64,000 nt of DNA, taken from assembly GCA_964388275.1 (NCBI GenBank), contig CAYLZD010000008.1, positions 82,397-146,396 of the forward strand, written 5' to 3'. Each line of letters starts with the position of its first letter. Position 1 is the stretch's first letter. Positions 42,955 through 52,600 of the stretch are shown in pieces. The stretch comes from JARYLZ01 sp964388275. GTDB lineage: Bacteria > Bacteroidota > Ignavibacteria > SZUA-365. Under the pieces are notes generated by a model. The model had not been told where the DNA came from. It ran no database searches and worked only from the letters and a program-made list of their open reading frames with translations. The translations under genes were made by a program, and so were the position numbers.

Positions 42955-45365
42955 TTCAGCACGGTGAGTTTTCTGACCGCCGTTGTGTTGCCGGATCTCA
43001 ACATGATGAAATATGCGCCGGGCACTGGAATATCCCAAGGATTCAGCCGGATCAGCTTCGCGACGCCGTCCGGCGCGGTCAAACGCGACGAAAGATCGGC
43101 CTTTACGCGGCCGAGAGCATCCGTGAGCAGCAGCTCGGCCGCTCCGCCGGACGGAAGCGTGACGGCAAAGGCGCTCGACGCGGCGGCTGGATTAGGCGCG
43201 GGCTCACCCAGCATCGACCGGGCAAAGGGGGAAGCCGTCCTTTTCAGTATGGCTTCGGGCAGCACGGTTTCCCGCCCGTCCATGTCGTGCTGTCGCAGGC
43301 GGTAGCGCATGATGTCGAAGGCGGTTTCCGGCAATGCGTCGACGAATTCGTACGAGGCGCCGGGCGAGGCGGCAATAAAAGCTCTCCGCAGCCAGTTCCC
43401 GCCGGCGTTCCGCTCCAACGTGAAGCCGGCGTTGTTCGTCTCGGCCGCCGTGCGCCATTGGAGCGTTGCGAAAGCGCCTGCTTCCTCGGCGGTGAAGGAG
43501 AGGAGTTCCACCGGGGTCGGATAGGAGGCGTTCGAAAGGACCATTCCCATGTCCCCTGCCGCATAGACAACGCCCCCGCTCGCCGCCGCGGCATAGAAAG
43601 AGTACATCGCGTGGCTGACCTCCCTGCTCCATGTCGCGCCTGCGTCGCTGCTGCGGAGAAGCAACCCGTCCGTGCCCGCAGCCACGAGATCGTTGGGTGA
43701 AGTCTGCGCGATACGGAAAAGCGGATCAGCGGTTCCAGCCGCCGTGGAATCCCAGTTCTGTCCGGCGTCTGTCGTGAACAGAATGGTGCCTGCGTCGCCC
43801 GCTATCCATCCGTTGTCTGCTGAAAGGACGACGGAGAACAGGGCGTCCTGCGTCCATGACGTCTGCCTCTGCCACGTTACGCCCCCGTTCGTGGTGTGCA
43901 GGATGGTCCCCTCCGCGCCGACAACCGCGCCGATGGTCTCGGTGAGCATGTCGATGCCGAAGAGGTCCTTGAACGTTCCGCTCGCGATCGGCGACCAGGT
44001 GGCGCCGCCGTCGGTGGATTTCAGGATTCTGCCGCCTGACCCGACGGCGAATCCCGTGTTCGAACCGGCGAAATCCACGCCGTTGAGGGCGACCGTCACT
44101 CCTGTCGGCGCGGGACTCCATGAACCGCCTCCGTTGGTGGTGCGCAGGAGCAGTCCTCCGGCGCCGCAGGCCCAGGCGCGCTGCGCGTCCGCCGCGCATA
44201 TCGCATAGATAGGAAGCGTGGCGCCCGAGGTCTGTGAAATCCATGTATTTCCCGCGTTCGTGCTCGCGATTATCGTTCCCGCATCCCCGACCGCCCAGAC
44301 CGCGGAAGCGCCCGCGCCCGCGATGGCGTTCAGTGTGTTCCGATTCCCGGTGACAACGCCGGCAAAGCCCGAAGGCAACGCAGCTCGGACTATGCTCCCG
44401 AAAACGCCTACAGCTGCAAGCACGCGGCCCGAAGACCCGCTTCCGGCGGCGGCAATCCCCTCGAGTCCGTAAATCGTCCCTGACGAGAGCGGGGTCCAGG
44501 CGTTCCCTCCGTTTGTGGAGTGCAGCAGAGTGCCGCTTTCCCCGCAGGCATATCCGTTGTCGGGATCGAGAAACACGACCTTGTTCATATCCTGGCTCGT
44601 GCCCACGCTCATCGATCTGCTCCAACTCGCGCCCCCGTTGGTCGTCCGCAGCATGGTTCCTCCGGTGCCGGCGGCCCAACCGAGGTTCGCATCCAGGAAG
44701 AACACTCCGATCAGATCGGAATACGGCCCGGAGACGAACTGGGGCGACCAGCTCGCGCCTCCGTCAGTTGTTCGGATTATGGTTTTGCCGGCGCCGACGC
44801 ACCATCCGTTGAACTGATCCACGAAACAGATGTCGTTCAGATTCATGGCGACGCCGCTGTTGACCGCGGACCAGGACGCGCCGCCGTTGCCCGACAGGTA
44901 CATCAGCCCGTTGTCTCCGACACATATGAGAGAATTCGCTGAGCCGGCCACGCAGATCTGATTGATGCCCAGCGTGGTGGGCGGAGTGAGCGAATTCCAG
45001 GACGCGCCGCCGTCGCTTGTATGGAGCACGACGCCGTAATCGCCCGCGGCAAAGGCGAGCGAAGTCGTGACGGCCTTGACGCCGCGGAGAAAATAGTCCG
45101 TGCGGCTTTCCTGCGTTTCCCAATTGCTGCCTCCATCCGTGCTGCGGACGATCGTCCCGGCGCCGCCCACCGCCCAGCCGGTCATCGAGGAGGGCGCGAA
45201 GGACACGTTCCAGAGATCGTTGCCCTGCGGCTTCGGATTCCGCCAGCGCCATTGCGCCTTCGCGATGTTGATGCATGATGCGAGCAGCAAGCCCGTGAGC
45301 AGGACGCAAGCCGTGTCGCGCCGCCCGGCCCGGCGGATTGCGCCGTGTTTTCGAGTTCTCGTCAT
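42951..45365 (-). CDS. YCF48-like beta-propeller protein with T9SS sorting domain
   Basis: An 804-residue secreted protein. The N-terminal signal includes VLLTGLLLASC followed by a possible signal peptidase site near AKAQ. I count 12 copies of a motif of the form STDGGxxW or TTNGGxxW, each preceded by a G(S/T)IL-like strand, which is the YCF48/BNR propeller repeat. A C-terminal T9SS domain begins near LGEPAPNPAAASS and ends RKLTVLK. Twelve repeats suggest two fused propellers. Its stop overlaps the start of the DUF2334 fusion gene, so the two are made together. Confidence 0.82.
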   Translation of the reverse strand: MTRTRKHGAIRRAGRRDTACVLLTGLLLASCINIAKAQWRWRNPKPQGNDLWNVSFAPSSMTGWAVGGAGTIVRSTDGGSNWETQESRTDYFLRGVKAVTTSLAFAAGDYGVVLHTSDGGASWNSLTPPTTLGINQICVAGSANSLICVGDNGLMYLSGNGGASWSAVNSGVAMNLNDICFVDQFNGWCVGAGKTIIRTTDGGASWSPQFVSGPYSDLIGVFFLDANLGWAAGTGGTMLRTTNGGASWSRSMSVGTSQDMNKVVFLDPDNGYACGESGTLLHSTNGGNAWTPLSSGTIYGLEGIAAAGSGSSGRVLAAVGVFGSIVRAALPSGFAGVVTGNRNTLNAIAGAGASAVWAVGDAGTIIASTNAGNTWISQTSGATLPIYAICAADAQRAWACGAGGLLLRTTNGGGSWSPAPTGVTVALNGVDFAGSNTGFAVGSGGRILKSTDGGATWSPIASGTFKDLFGIDMLTETIGAVVGAEGTILHTTNGGVTWQRQTSWTQDALFSVVLSADNGWIAGDAGTILFTTDAGQNWDSTAAGTADPLFRIAQTSPNDLVAAGTDGLLLRSSDAGATWSREVSHAMYSFYAAAASGGVVYAAGDMGMVLSNASYPTPVELLSFTAEEAGAFATLQWRTAAETNNAGFTLERNAGGNWLRRAFIAASPGASYEFVDALPETAFDIMRYRLRQHDMDGRETVLPEAILKRTASPFARSMLGEPAPNPAAASSAFAVTLPSGGAAELLLTDALGRVKADLSSRLTAPDGVAKLIRLNPWDIPVPGAYFIMLRSGNTTAVRKLTVLK

Positions 45366-45408
45366 AGTAAACCCGCTCTGTAAAAGCCGGAATCAGGGAT
45401 TGATGACG

Positions 45409-47529
45409 TCAATGGATCCTCATAATCGGATAGGTGTATCTGTTTCCGTCCACGACGGCTTCCACGATCAACACGCCCCGCGCCGGCAGCCGCTGAGCGC
45501 GCAGCGGCATCGATATGCGGTTCCGCCCCGCCGCGATCTCGCCGCGGAATCGTTCCGATAGATCGAGGACCTCCCGTCCCAGCGCATCCACGATCCGGAG
45601 AGAAGCGGTCTCGGCGCGCGGGCGCCCGCTTTCGAGCCGCAATTCGAGCGTCGTGCTCTCGTCGAAGGGATTCGGATGATTGGATACGATGAGGAAATCG
45701 GCGGCGCCGGACGTCTCCCCGATGCCGGCCGCAGCGTCCCTGTAGAGCAGAGCTACGCCGTAATCCCCCGAAATCCAGCCGCGTGCATCCGAAATGAAAT
45801 CGGCGCAGAAGAGATCGTGGCTGGTGGGAGCGTAAACGCGCCGCCAGTTGGAACCGCCGTCCGAGCTGCGCACGATCGTGCCGCTGTCGCCGACGGCCCA
45901 CAGGTTCCCGCGCGAAGGCGCGGCGATCACGTACAACGAGTTCGATACGCCCGTGTTCAGCGGAATCCAGTTTGCGCCGCCGTCGATGGTATGGGCCACC
46001 GCGCCGGCGTCGCCGCAACACCAGCCCTCGTTCGCGTCGCTGAAACACACCCAGTACATGGTCTGATTCGTGCGGGCGCCGCTTCTCTGCCAGCTGGCGC
46101 CTCCGTCGGAACTTCTCAGGACGATCCCGCCTTCTCCGACAATCACTACGGTCAGCCGATCCAGCACATGCAATCCGTAAAGGTATTCCTGAACGCCGGG
46201 ATCCTGCCTCGTCCATGAAGCGCCGCCGTCCGTGGTATGGAGAATCATGCCGAGTTCGCCCACCGCCCAGCCGGCGCTCTCATCGGCGAAATCTATCGCC
46301 AGCAGTATGTTGCTGAACGCGTTCGTCTGCTGGGACCAGGTGACTCCGGCATCGCCGGTGCGCAATATGATTCCGCTCTCGCCGACGGCCCAGGCGGTCG
46401 AGGAGGACATGGCTTTTCCTCCGAACAATGAATTGCCGAACACCGCCGTTTGAGTGCTCCAAGAGCCGCCGCCGTCCGATGTGTGCAGTATTATCCCGTC
46501 TTCCCCGAAACCCCAGCCGTTGGCCTCGTCGGCGAACGTGATCCAGTTTACGCTCCTCCGCGTTCCGCTTCCGACGGTCCGCCACGACGCTCCTCCGTCG
46601 GTCGACTGCAGCATGTGCCCGAAGTCGCCGACCGCTATCAGCGACGATGCGTATCCCGTGATCGCTTCGAGCACTTCGTCGCCGAAACCCGAGTGCAGGA
46701 TTTCCCAGGAAGCGCCGCCGCCGGACTTGAGCATCATCCCGCCGTCACAGGCGGCCCAGATTTCCGAAGAGCCGTGAACGTGAAGAGAATTTATATTCCG
46801 GTTGATCCCGCTCGAGAGCTGGTCCCAGCGCAACCCGCCGTTGACCGTCATGAACATGGCGCCCCCAGAGCCGGCCGCCCAGCCGCTTGTGGGAGACTCG
46901 AAGGCGACGGCGAACAGGTCGGGATTTCCCTGCGCCTTGCGCGAAGACCAGCTTGCCCCGCCGTCGGAACTTCGCAACAGAGTGCCGTTCTCGCCGACGG
47001 CGAAACCGATATCAGCGTTGACGAAGGTCACGCTGTTCAATGAGATCGATACGCCAGTGGTCCGGGCGCTCCAGGTTGCGCCTCCGTCCTGCGTGCGTAA
47101 CATGGTTCCGTTGTCTCCGCAAATCCATCCGTTCCGGTCGTCAATGAAGGAGACGGCATTCAGTCCCGCCGCGGTTCCGGTTTGCAACTCCATCCAGTCG
47201 TAACCGCCGTTGGTGGTCCGCAGGCAGGCGCCGTTGTCTCCCACCGCGAACGCCGTCCGCCCATCGATTACCGCGAGTCCGATCAGATTGTCGGTCAGGC
47301 CGTCCATTTCATTCAACCAGGAGGCGCCGCCGTTGAAGGAATGAATGATGGTGCCGTGATCGCCCGCGGCCCAGATTTCGGTCGGGCTCACGTAAGCTAC
47401 CGCGTTGAGTCGGTTTCCCTGCGGTATGGGATGCGACCAGAGCAGGCGTGTCTGCGCATCAGCGACCGCAGCGCAGACCGCGATTGCGGCCATAAGGGAT
47501 GCCGTTGTTTTAAGGCGCCTGAGGATCAT
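45409..47529 (-). CDS. YCF48-like beta-propeller protein with T9SS-type C-terminus
   Basis: About 706 residues, paralogous to the neighbouring 804-residue protein. After a signal peptide (LMAAIAVCAAVADAQ) I count 13 repeats of the SSDGGASW/TTDGGASW type. The C-terminal ~90 residues start at SNHPNPFDESTT and resemble a sorting domain. It is the first gene of the operon and lies 43 nt upstream of the second propeller gene. The ATG at 47529 is chosen because the signal peptide follows it directly; 47553 is also possible. A role in glycan or cell-surface assembly is inferred only from context. Confidence 0.78.
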   Translation of the reverse strand: MILRRLKTTASLMAAIAVCAAVADAQTRLLWSHPIPQGNRLNAVAYVSPTEIWAAGDHGTIIHSFNGGASWLNEMDGLTDNLIGLAVIDGRTAFAVGDNGACLRTTNGGYDWMELQTGTAAGLNAVSFIDDRNGWICGDNGTMLRTQDGGATWSARTTGVSISLNSVTFVNADIGFAVGENGTLLRSSDGGASWSSRKAQGNPDLFAVAFESPTSGWAAGSGGAMFMTVNGGLRWDQLSSGINRNINSLHVHGSSEIWAACDGGMMLKSGGGASWEILHSGFGDEVLEAITGYASSLIAVGDFGHMLQSTDGGASWRTVGSGTRRSVNWITFADEANGWGFGEDGIILHTSDGGGSWSTQTAVFGNSLFGGKAMSSSTAWAVGESGIILRTGDAGVTWSQQTNAFSNILLAIDFADESAGWAVGELGMILHTTDGGASWTRQDPGVQEYLYGLHVLDRLTVVIVGEGGIVLRSSDGGASWQRSGARTNQTMYWVCFSDANEGWCCGDAGAVAHTIDGGANWIPLNTGVSNSLYVIAAPSRGNLWAVGDSGTIVRSSDGGSNWRRVYAPTSHDLFCADFISDARGWISGDYGVALLYRDAAAGIGETSGAADFLIVSNHPNPFDESTTLELRLESGRPRAETASLRIVDALGREVLDLSERFRGEIAAGRNRISMPLRAQRLPARGVLIVEAVVDGNRYTYPIMRIH

Positions 47530-47586
47530 GGCATGAAGTTCCGTTTGGTCCATAAGGTCCGCGATAAGAGCGGATCAGCGGAACGC

Positions 47587-47614
47587 AAATTAATGATGCT
47601 CCGCTCGCAAACAA
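47587..47614 (-). promoter_or_regulatory. Candidate promoter of the exopolysaccharide operon
   Basis: TTGTTT (47609-47614) and TAATTT (47587-47592) are 16 bp apart on the minus strand. The -7 region reads TTAATTTG, a near match to TAnnTTTG. It lies about 40-60 nt upstream of the first propeller gene. The divergent permease gene starts about 270 nt away. Confidence 0.4.
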
Positions 47615-47881
47615 GGCGGACGGTCGCTCGCCGTGCAGCATTTTCAAGCGCTTGCGCCGCCGGAAGCAAGGCCAGTCATTCGTTTCGCTCCAATCGAATC
47701 GATATTGGCGGGAAAACGGAACCGGCGGACGTCCATCCTCTTGTTTGTTGCAGGCGCCGTGCATAGTTTCAACCGTTTATTTCACGCGGCGTCAAACCGG
47801 CTTAGCGACAAAGCGATGAAGCGGCCGGCGTGCGAGGTGATGCTCGCGAACGTCTATCCTGCCACATTTTTGCTCAGACGA

Positions 47882-49360
47882 ATGCAAGAAGCTGAAATCC
47901 GTTCAGGAGACCGCTCTTTCCGGAGAGAGCTGGGTCTGCCGGCTTCGATCATGATCGTAGTCGGCTCCATGATCGGCTCCGGCATATTCATAGTAAGCGC
48001 CGATATCGCCCGCACGGTCGGCTCTCCGGGCTGGCTGCTGGTTGTCTGGATGATTACGGGGATAGTCACGGTGATGGCGGCGCTCAGCTACGGAGAGCTG
48101 GCAGGCATGATGCCGAAGGCCGGCGGCCAGTACGTTTACCTGAGAGAGGCCTACAATCCTCTCGTCGGTTTCCTCTACGGGTGGACGCTGTTCCTGGTGA
48201 TACAGTCCGGCACGATTGCGGCGGTGGCGGTCGCTTTCGCCAAGTTCAGTTCGGTTTTCCTGCCGTGGTTGGGGGAAGAAAACACGCTTCTCTCGCCTTT
48301 TGGACACAATATATCTTCCGCGCAGCTCTTCGCCGTTTTCAGCGTCTGGGCGCTCACCGCGGTGAACCTGCGTGGAGTGCGCGAGGGAAAAATCGTGCAG
48401 GTGATATTCACCACGATTAAAACCGCGGCGCTCCTGCTTCTCATACTGCTCGGAGTCGTCGTCGCGGGAAGTCCGGAGGCGCTTGCAAGAAACCTCGGAA
48501 ATCTTTGGGACGCATCGTGGACGCGGGCCGGCGCCGGCGGCCTGATCAGCGTCGAGAACCTCTCCGGCATCGGCATACTCGCCGCCGTCGGAGTGGCTAT
48601 GGTAGGTTCGCTTTTTTCCTCGGACGCCTGGAACAACATCACATTCGCGGCAGGCGAAGTGATTAATCCCAAGCGCAGCATACCTCTCAGTCTGGCTCTG
48701 GGAACCGGAATCGTCACCCTGCTTTATCTGCTCGCCAACATCGCCTACCTGAACCTGCTGCCGCTGCACGGCTCTCCCGATTCGGCGGACGTTTTCGGAC
48801 GCGGCATCCAATTCGCGGCATCGGACCGCGTCGGCACAGCCGCCGCCCACATGATCTTCGGAGAGACGGCCGTTTATCTGATGGCCGCGCTCATCATGGT
48901 GTCCACTTTCGGCTGCAACAACGGGCTGATTCTTGCGGGCGCAAGGGTTTTCTACGCGATGGCGAAGGACGGATTGTTCTTCCGCGGCGCGGGACGGCTG
49001 AATTCGAGATCGGTGCCGGGCGCGGCGCTCGTGATGCAGGGGCTCTGGACTTCGGTGCTGTGCCTTAGCGGATCATACGGCGATCTGCTGGACTACGTTG
49101 TTTTCGCCGTCCTGCTGTTCTATATGCTCACGATCGGCGGCATCTTCGTCCTCCGTCGCAAACGTCCCGACGCCGAGCGGCCGTACCGGGCCTTCGGTTA
49201 TCCGGTCGTGCCCGTCCTGTATGTCCTCGCCGCCCTGGCCATATCGGCGGACCTGCTCGTCTTCAAGCCGGCTTACACCTGGCCGGGGCTCGTCATCGTG
49301 CTGCTGGGAGCGCCGGTGTATTACCTTTGGAAAGGGAAAAACGCGGGAACCCGTTCGTAA
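47882..49360 (+). CDS. APC-family amino-acid permease
   Basis: About 492 residues with 12 predicted transmembrane helices. The first helix carries the APC-superfamily motif GSMIGSGIFIVSADIAR, and GGQYVYLREAYNPLVGFLYGWT in the next helices is typical of LAT/YfnA-like amino-acid antiporters and permeases. The reading frame is open from 47633, but the first 80 codons lack family sequence. The ATG at 47882 gives a standard cytoplasmic N-terminus; ATGs at 47816 or 47840 are alternatives. The substrate is unknown. It is divergent from the propeller operon. Confidence 0.85.
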   Translation: MQEAEIRSGDRSFRRELGLPASIMIVVGSMIGSGIFIVSADIARTVGSPGWLLVVWMITGIVTVMAALSYGELAGMMPKAGGQYVYLREAYNPLVGFLYGWTLFLVIQSGTIAAVAVAFAKFSSVFLPWLGEENTLLSPFGHNISSAQLFAVFSVWALTAVNLRGVREGKIVQVIFTTIKTAALLLLILLGVVVAGSPEALARNLGNLWDASWTRAGAGGLISVENLSGIGILAAVGVAMVGSLFSSDAWNNITFAAGEVINPKRSIPLSLALGTGIVTLLYLLANIAYLNLLPLHGSPDSADVFGRGIQFAASDRVGTAAAHMIFGETAVYLMAALIMVSTFGCNNGLILAGARVFYAMAKDGLFFRGAGRLNSRSVPGAALVMQGLWTSVLCLSGSYGDLLDYVVFAVLLFYMLTIGGIFVLRRKRPDAERPYRAFGYPVVPVLYVLAALAISADLLVFKPAYTWPGLVIVLLGAPVYYLWKGKNAGTRS

Positions 49361-49367
49361 AAAACTG

Positions 49368-49396
49368 TTGCAAATAATTAATATCGGTTATACATT
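49368..49396 (+). promoter_or_regulatory. Candidate promoter of the beta-helix secreted protein
   Basis: TTGCAA (49368-49373) and TACATT (49391-49396) are separated by 17 bp. The same TTGCAA box is used in the candidate promoter of the other large secreted protein at 33293. A start about 7 nt later would give a 225-nt leader before the ATG at 49631. Confidence 0.45.
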
Positions 49397-49420
49397 CCAT
49401 TTATAGTGGAGTCGTACCAG

Positions 49421-49565
49421 AAGGAGGTGCACTCATCGCCGGCTTACCCGGCGGTTATGTGCATTGAAGAGGCCGGAAAAATGCGTCGGCATTTGAAAAA
49501 GACCGTCGGCAAAAATGCATAAACGCTGCACGAGCGCGGACGCGTCGACGGTTCAACCGACGGTT
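49421..49565 (+). promoter_or_regulatory. Structured 5' leader RNA of unknown class
   Basis: Several helices can be drawn. Stem TGCAC/GTGCA (49428-49432 with 49459-49463) encloses an inner stem CGCCGG/CCGGCG (49437-49442 with 49448-49453). A hairpin AAATGC/GCATTT with a 4-nt loop lies at 49479-49494, and a long-range helix ACCGTCGG/CCGACGGT pairs 49502-49509 with 49557-49564. An AAGGAGG sequence sits just before the first stem without a well-placed start codon. I do not recognise a known riboswitch class. Regulation of the downstream secreted protein is inferred from position. Confidence 0.4.
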
Positions 49566-49630
49566 CGGGAAATAATCCCTGACAGCAACGATCGAAGGTT
49601 CACTTTTCCAATCCAGCACTGAGGTGTGAC

Positions 49631-52600
49631 ATGTCGAAACTCCGCTACAATCTCATCGCGCTCACCGCAATCCCGGTTCTATGCTTGTTCCTCGGCGCCG
49701 CGGTGCATGCGCAAACACCGCAATTCTCCATCAATCCGGGCTCTTTCAGCACGAGCACGAACACATTCCCGTTCAATTCGACCACACAGATCCAGCTGAA
49801 CTACACGGCGGGCCAATTCACCGGCGCGTACACCGGGACAATCACGAAAGTCTACTTCAAGAGGGCCTCGGCCAACACCGCGACCGCGACATACACGAAT
49901 TTCACTTTGAAAATGGCGCAGATCGCTTCCAGCGCCTTCCCCTCGACGACTACATATTACTCGCCGATGAACACGATCTACTCGGGTCTTTTGACGGTGC
50001 CTCCCGGCAGCGTGGACCAGTGGTTCGCGATTCAGCTGCCGACACCCGTCTCCTACGACCCGAACCAGGCGCTGATGTTCAACGCCTGCAATACGAGCAT
50101 ATCGAACGGCTTCACTCTACGCACTTATTCCGCCACCACACCGCCCTATCGCAGAATCTACGGCGGCACCTGCGGAGCGACGACCGGAACGAGCGACGCC
50201 TACCTCTACGCTTGCGGTATCGACATGGCGCCGGCGCTTCCCAACGACGCCGGAATCGCCGCGCTGCTCTCGCCGGTCAGCTTCTGCGCCGGGACCTTCG
50301 ACATCAAGGTCAAATTGCGCAACGCCGGCACGAATACACTCAGCAACGTCTCGATAAACTGGGAGTACGACGACGTTCCTCAGGCGCCGATTTCATGGAC
50401 GACCCCGCTGCCGACGCAAACCGAGGCCGACGTGACGCTGGGATCGCGGAATTTCGCGGCGGGGATCGCGCACAGGTTGAAAGCCTGGACGTCCAATCCG
50501 AACGGAGTCCCCGACACCTTCAATCCGAACGACACCCTCTACGCGGAACTCAAGCCGGCGTTGAGCGGAGTATTCACGGTCGGAGGATCGAATCCCGACT
50601 ATCCGACGCTGAAGGCCGCGAGAGACGATCTCTACGCCGTCGGCGTTTGCGGGCCGGTGGTCTTCAACATCAGATCCGGCACCTACGACGAGCAACTGGC
50701 CCTCGGATCTTCCGCGTCATTCATAACGATACCCGGCGTTTCCGCCACCAACACCATCACATTTCAATCCGAAACGGGAAACCGGGCGGACGTGATCATC
50801 ACCTTCGCTTCCCTGACCGGCAATCCGACGCTGTACCTGAACGGGGCAGACTGGATTACCTTCCGGAATCTGACGGTCCGCGCGACGAATCCGAGCTACG
50901 GCATAGTGGTTTACATACTGGGCGGTTCCGAGCATTGCACTTTCGAGAATCTCGATCTGGTGAGCAGCGTGGTTTCGACGACCTCCACGAACAACGCAGT
51001 CGTTTATTCGCCCAGCGGTTCTCTCGATCATTACACGACTTTCCGGGGCTGCAACCTGATCGGCGGAAGCTATTCGATGTACATGTACGGCAGCAGCACG
51101 AGCGCCCTTGAAATCGGGGACGTGATAGAAGACAACACAATGACGGATTTCTACTATCAGGGCATGACCTTTTACTACCACGATTCCCCGGAGTTCAGGC
51201 GCAATCTCGTGCGCACGGCGTCCGGTTACACGGGTTACGGCGCCTACCTGTATTACAACCAGAACGAAAGGATATTCACCGGCAACAAGATCATATTCAC
51301 TGGCGCCGGCACCAAATACGGCATGTACGTGTATTACAACCAGGCCACCTCGACGAAACAGGGACTGATTTCAAACAATTTCGTCAGCATAGGACCGGCG
51401 AGCTCGGCGGGTTACACATTGTACCAATACTACAACACCTTCCAGAGAGTCTACAACAATACTTTCTGGAACGCCGTGACGGGATCCTATTACGGAGCTT
51501 ACGTCTATTACGGCAACGACATCCGCTTCATGAACAATATCGTCTACACCTACGGGCCCGGCTATTCGTACTATGTCACGCCCGCGACAGCCGTCACCCA
51601 TTCGGACTACAACCTCTACTATACCAACGGCGCCACACTGGCGTACTGGGGATCCGCCGCGGCGAATCTCGCCACACTGAGAACGTTGAACGGCAAGGAC
51701 ATGAATTCGGTGAGCAAGCCGGTTATCTTCGCAAACGCTCCGTTGGGCGATCTGCATCTGGCGGGCGCCTCGCAGGATGATCCGGACATCAGGGGCACGC
51801 TGCTGGCCGAGGTTCCTGACGACATAGACGGCGAACCCCGCGCGCGGCCGTACATCGGCGCCGATGAGGGATGCTATGTGACTCCGGGCGCCGTCGACTT
51901 CGAGATGTCCGACGCGAGCGGCAATCCGGCGCCGTATTTCAATTTCCCAGGCACTGCCTACGTGAAATACCGCATCGGTTTTCCGGACGAGGCATTTTCG
52001 GCGACAGTGACCATCAATTTCTACACCATACCCGGCAACAATCTGGCCTACACTACCAATTTCGCCGTGAACAAACTCGCGGGCATCACTCTCGAAGGCA
52101 TCACGGCGATCAACGTCCCGACACTTCCGCCGGGTTATTACCGCGTCGAGGCCGTGTTCAATACCTGGAATTCCTGCCTGGCCTACACGAATTACAGGCC
52201 TGAGGAAGAGGCGGTTCTCGTCGTGCCGCAGGACCAGATTCCCTGCGTGGTCTGGCCGGGCGACGCCAACAACGACGGCATCGTCAACTACGGCGACCGC
52301 AGCGCCCTCAACAAGTACATCATCAACGCCAACCTGAGCCCGGCATGGCTGCAGGGACCGGCCCGTTATAGACCGGACGCGGCGACCAATCCGCTCACCT
52401 ATTACACCTGGGTCGGACAACCGGCGGTGCCATGGGCCACCGCTCTCGGCTGTTACATGGACACGGACGGCAACGGCGTGGTCAACAGTTTCGACTACCT
52501 GGCGATGAAATTGAACTGGTTCAGGACTCACGGCATACCCAAGACACAGGATGCTCCCGCGGAACTCTGCGCCTTCGATCTCTCGCAGAACTACCCGAAT

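Noticed and set aside
49427..49522. Possible 31-codon leader peptide starting at GTG
   Set aside because: The only Shine-Dalgarno sequence overlaps the GTG, leaving no spacing, and the segment is better explained as RNA helices.
49421..49565. Assignment of the leader to a known riboswitch (c-di-GMP, cobalamin, SAM)
   Set aside because: None of the conserved core sequences of those classes is visible.
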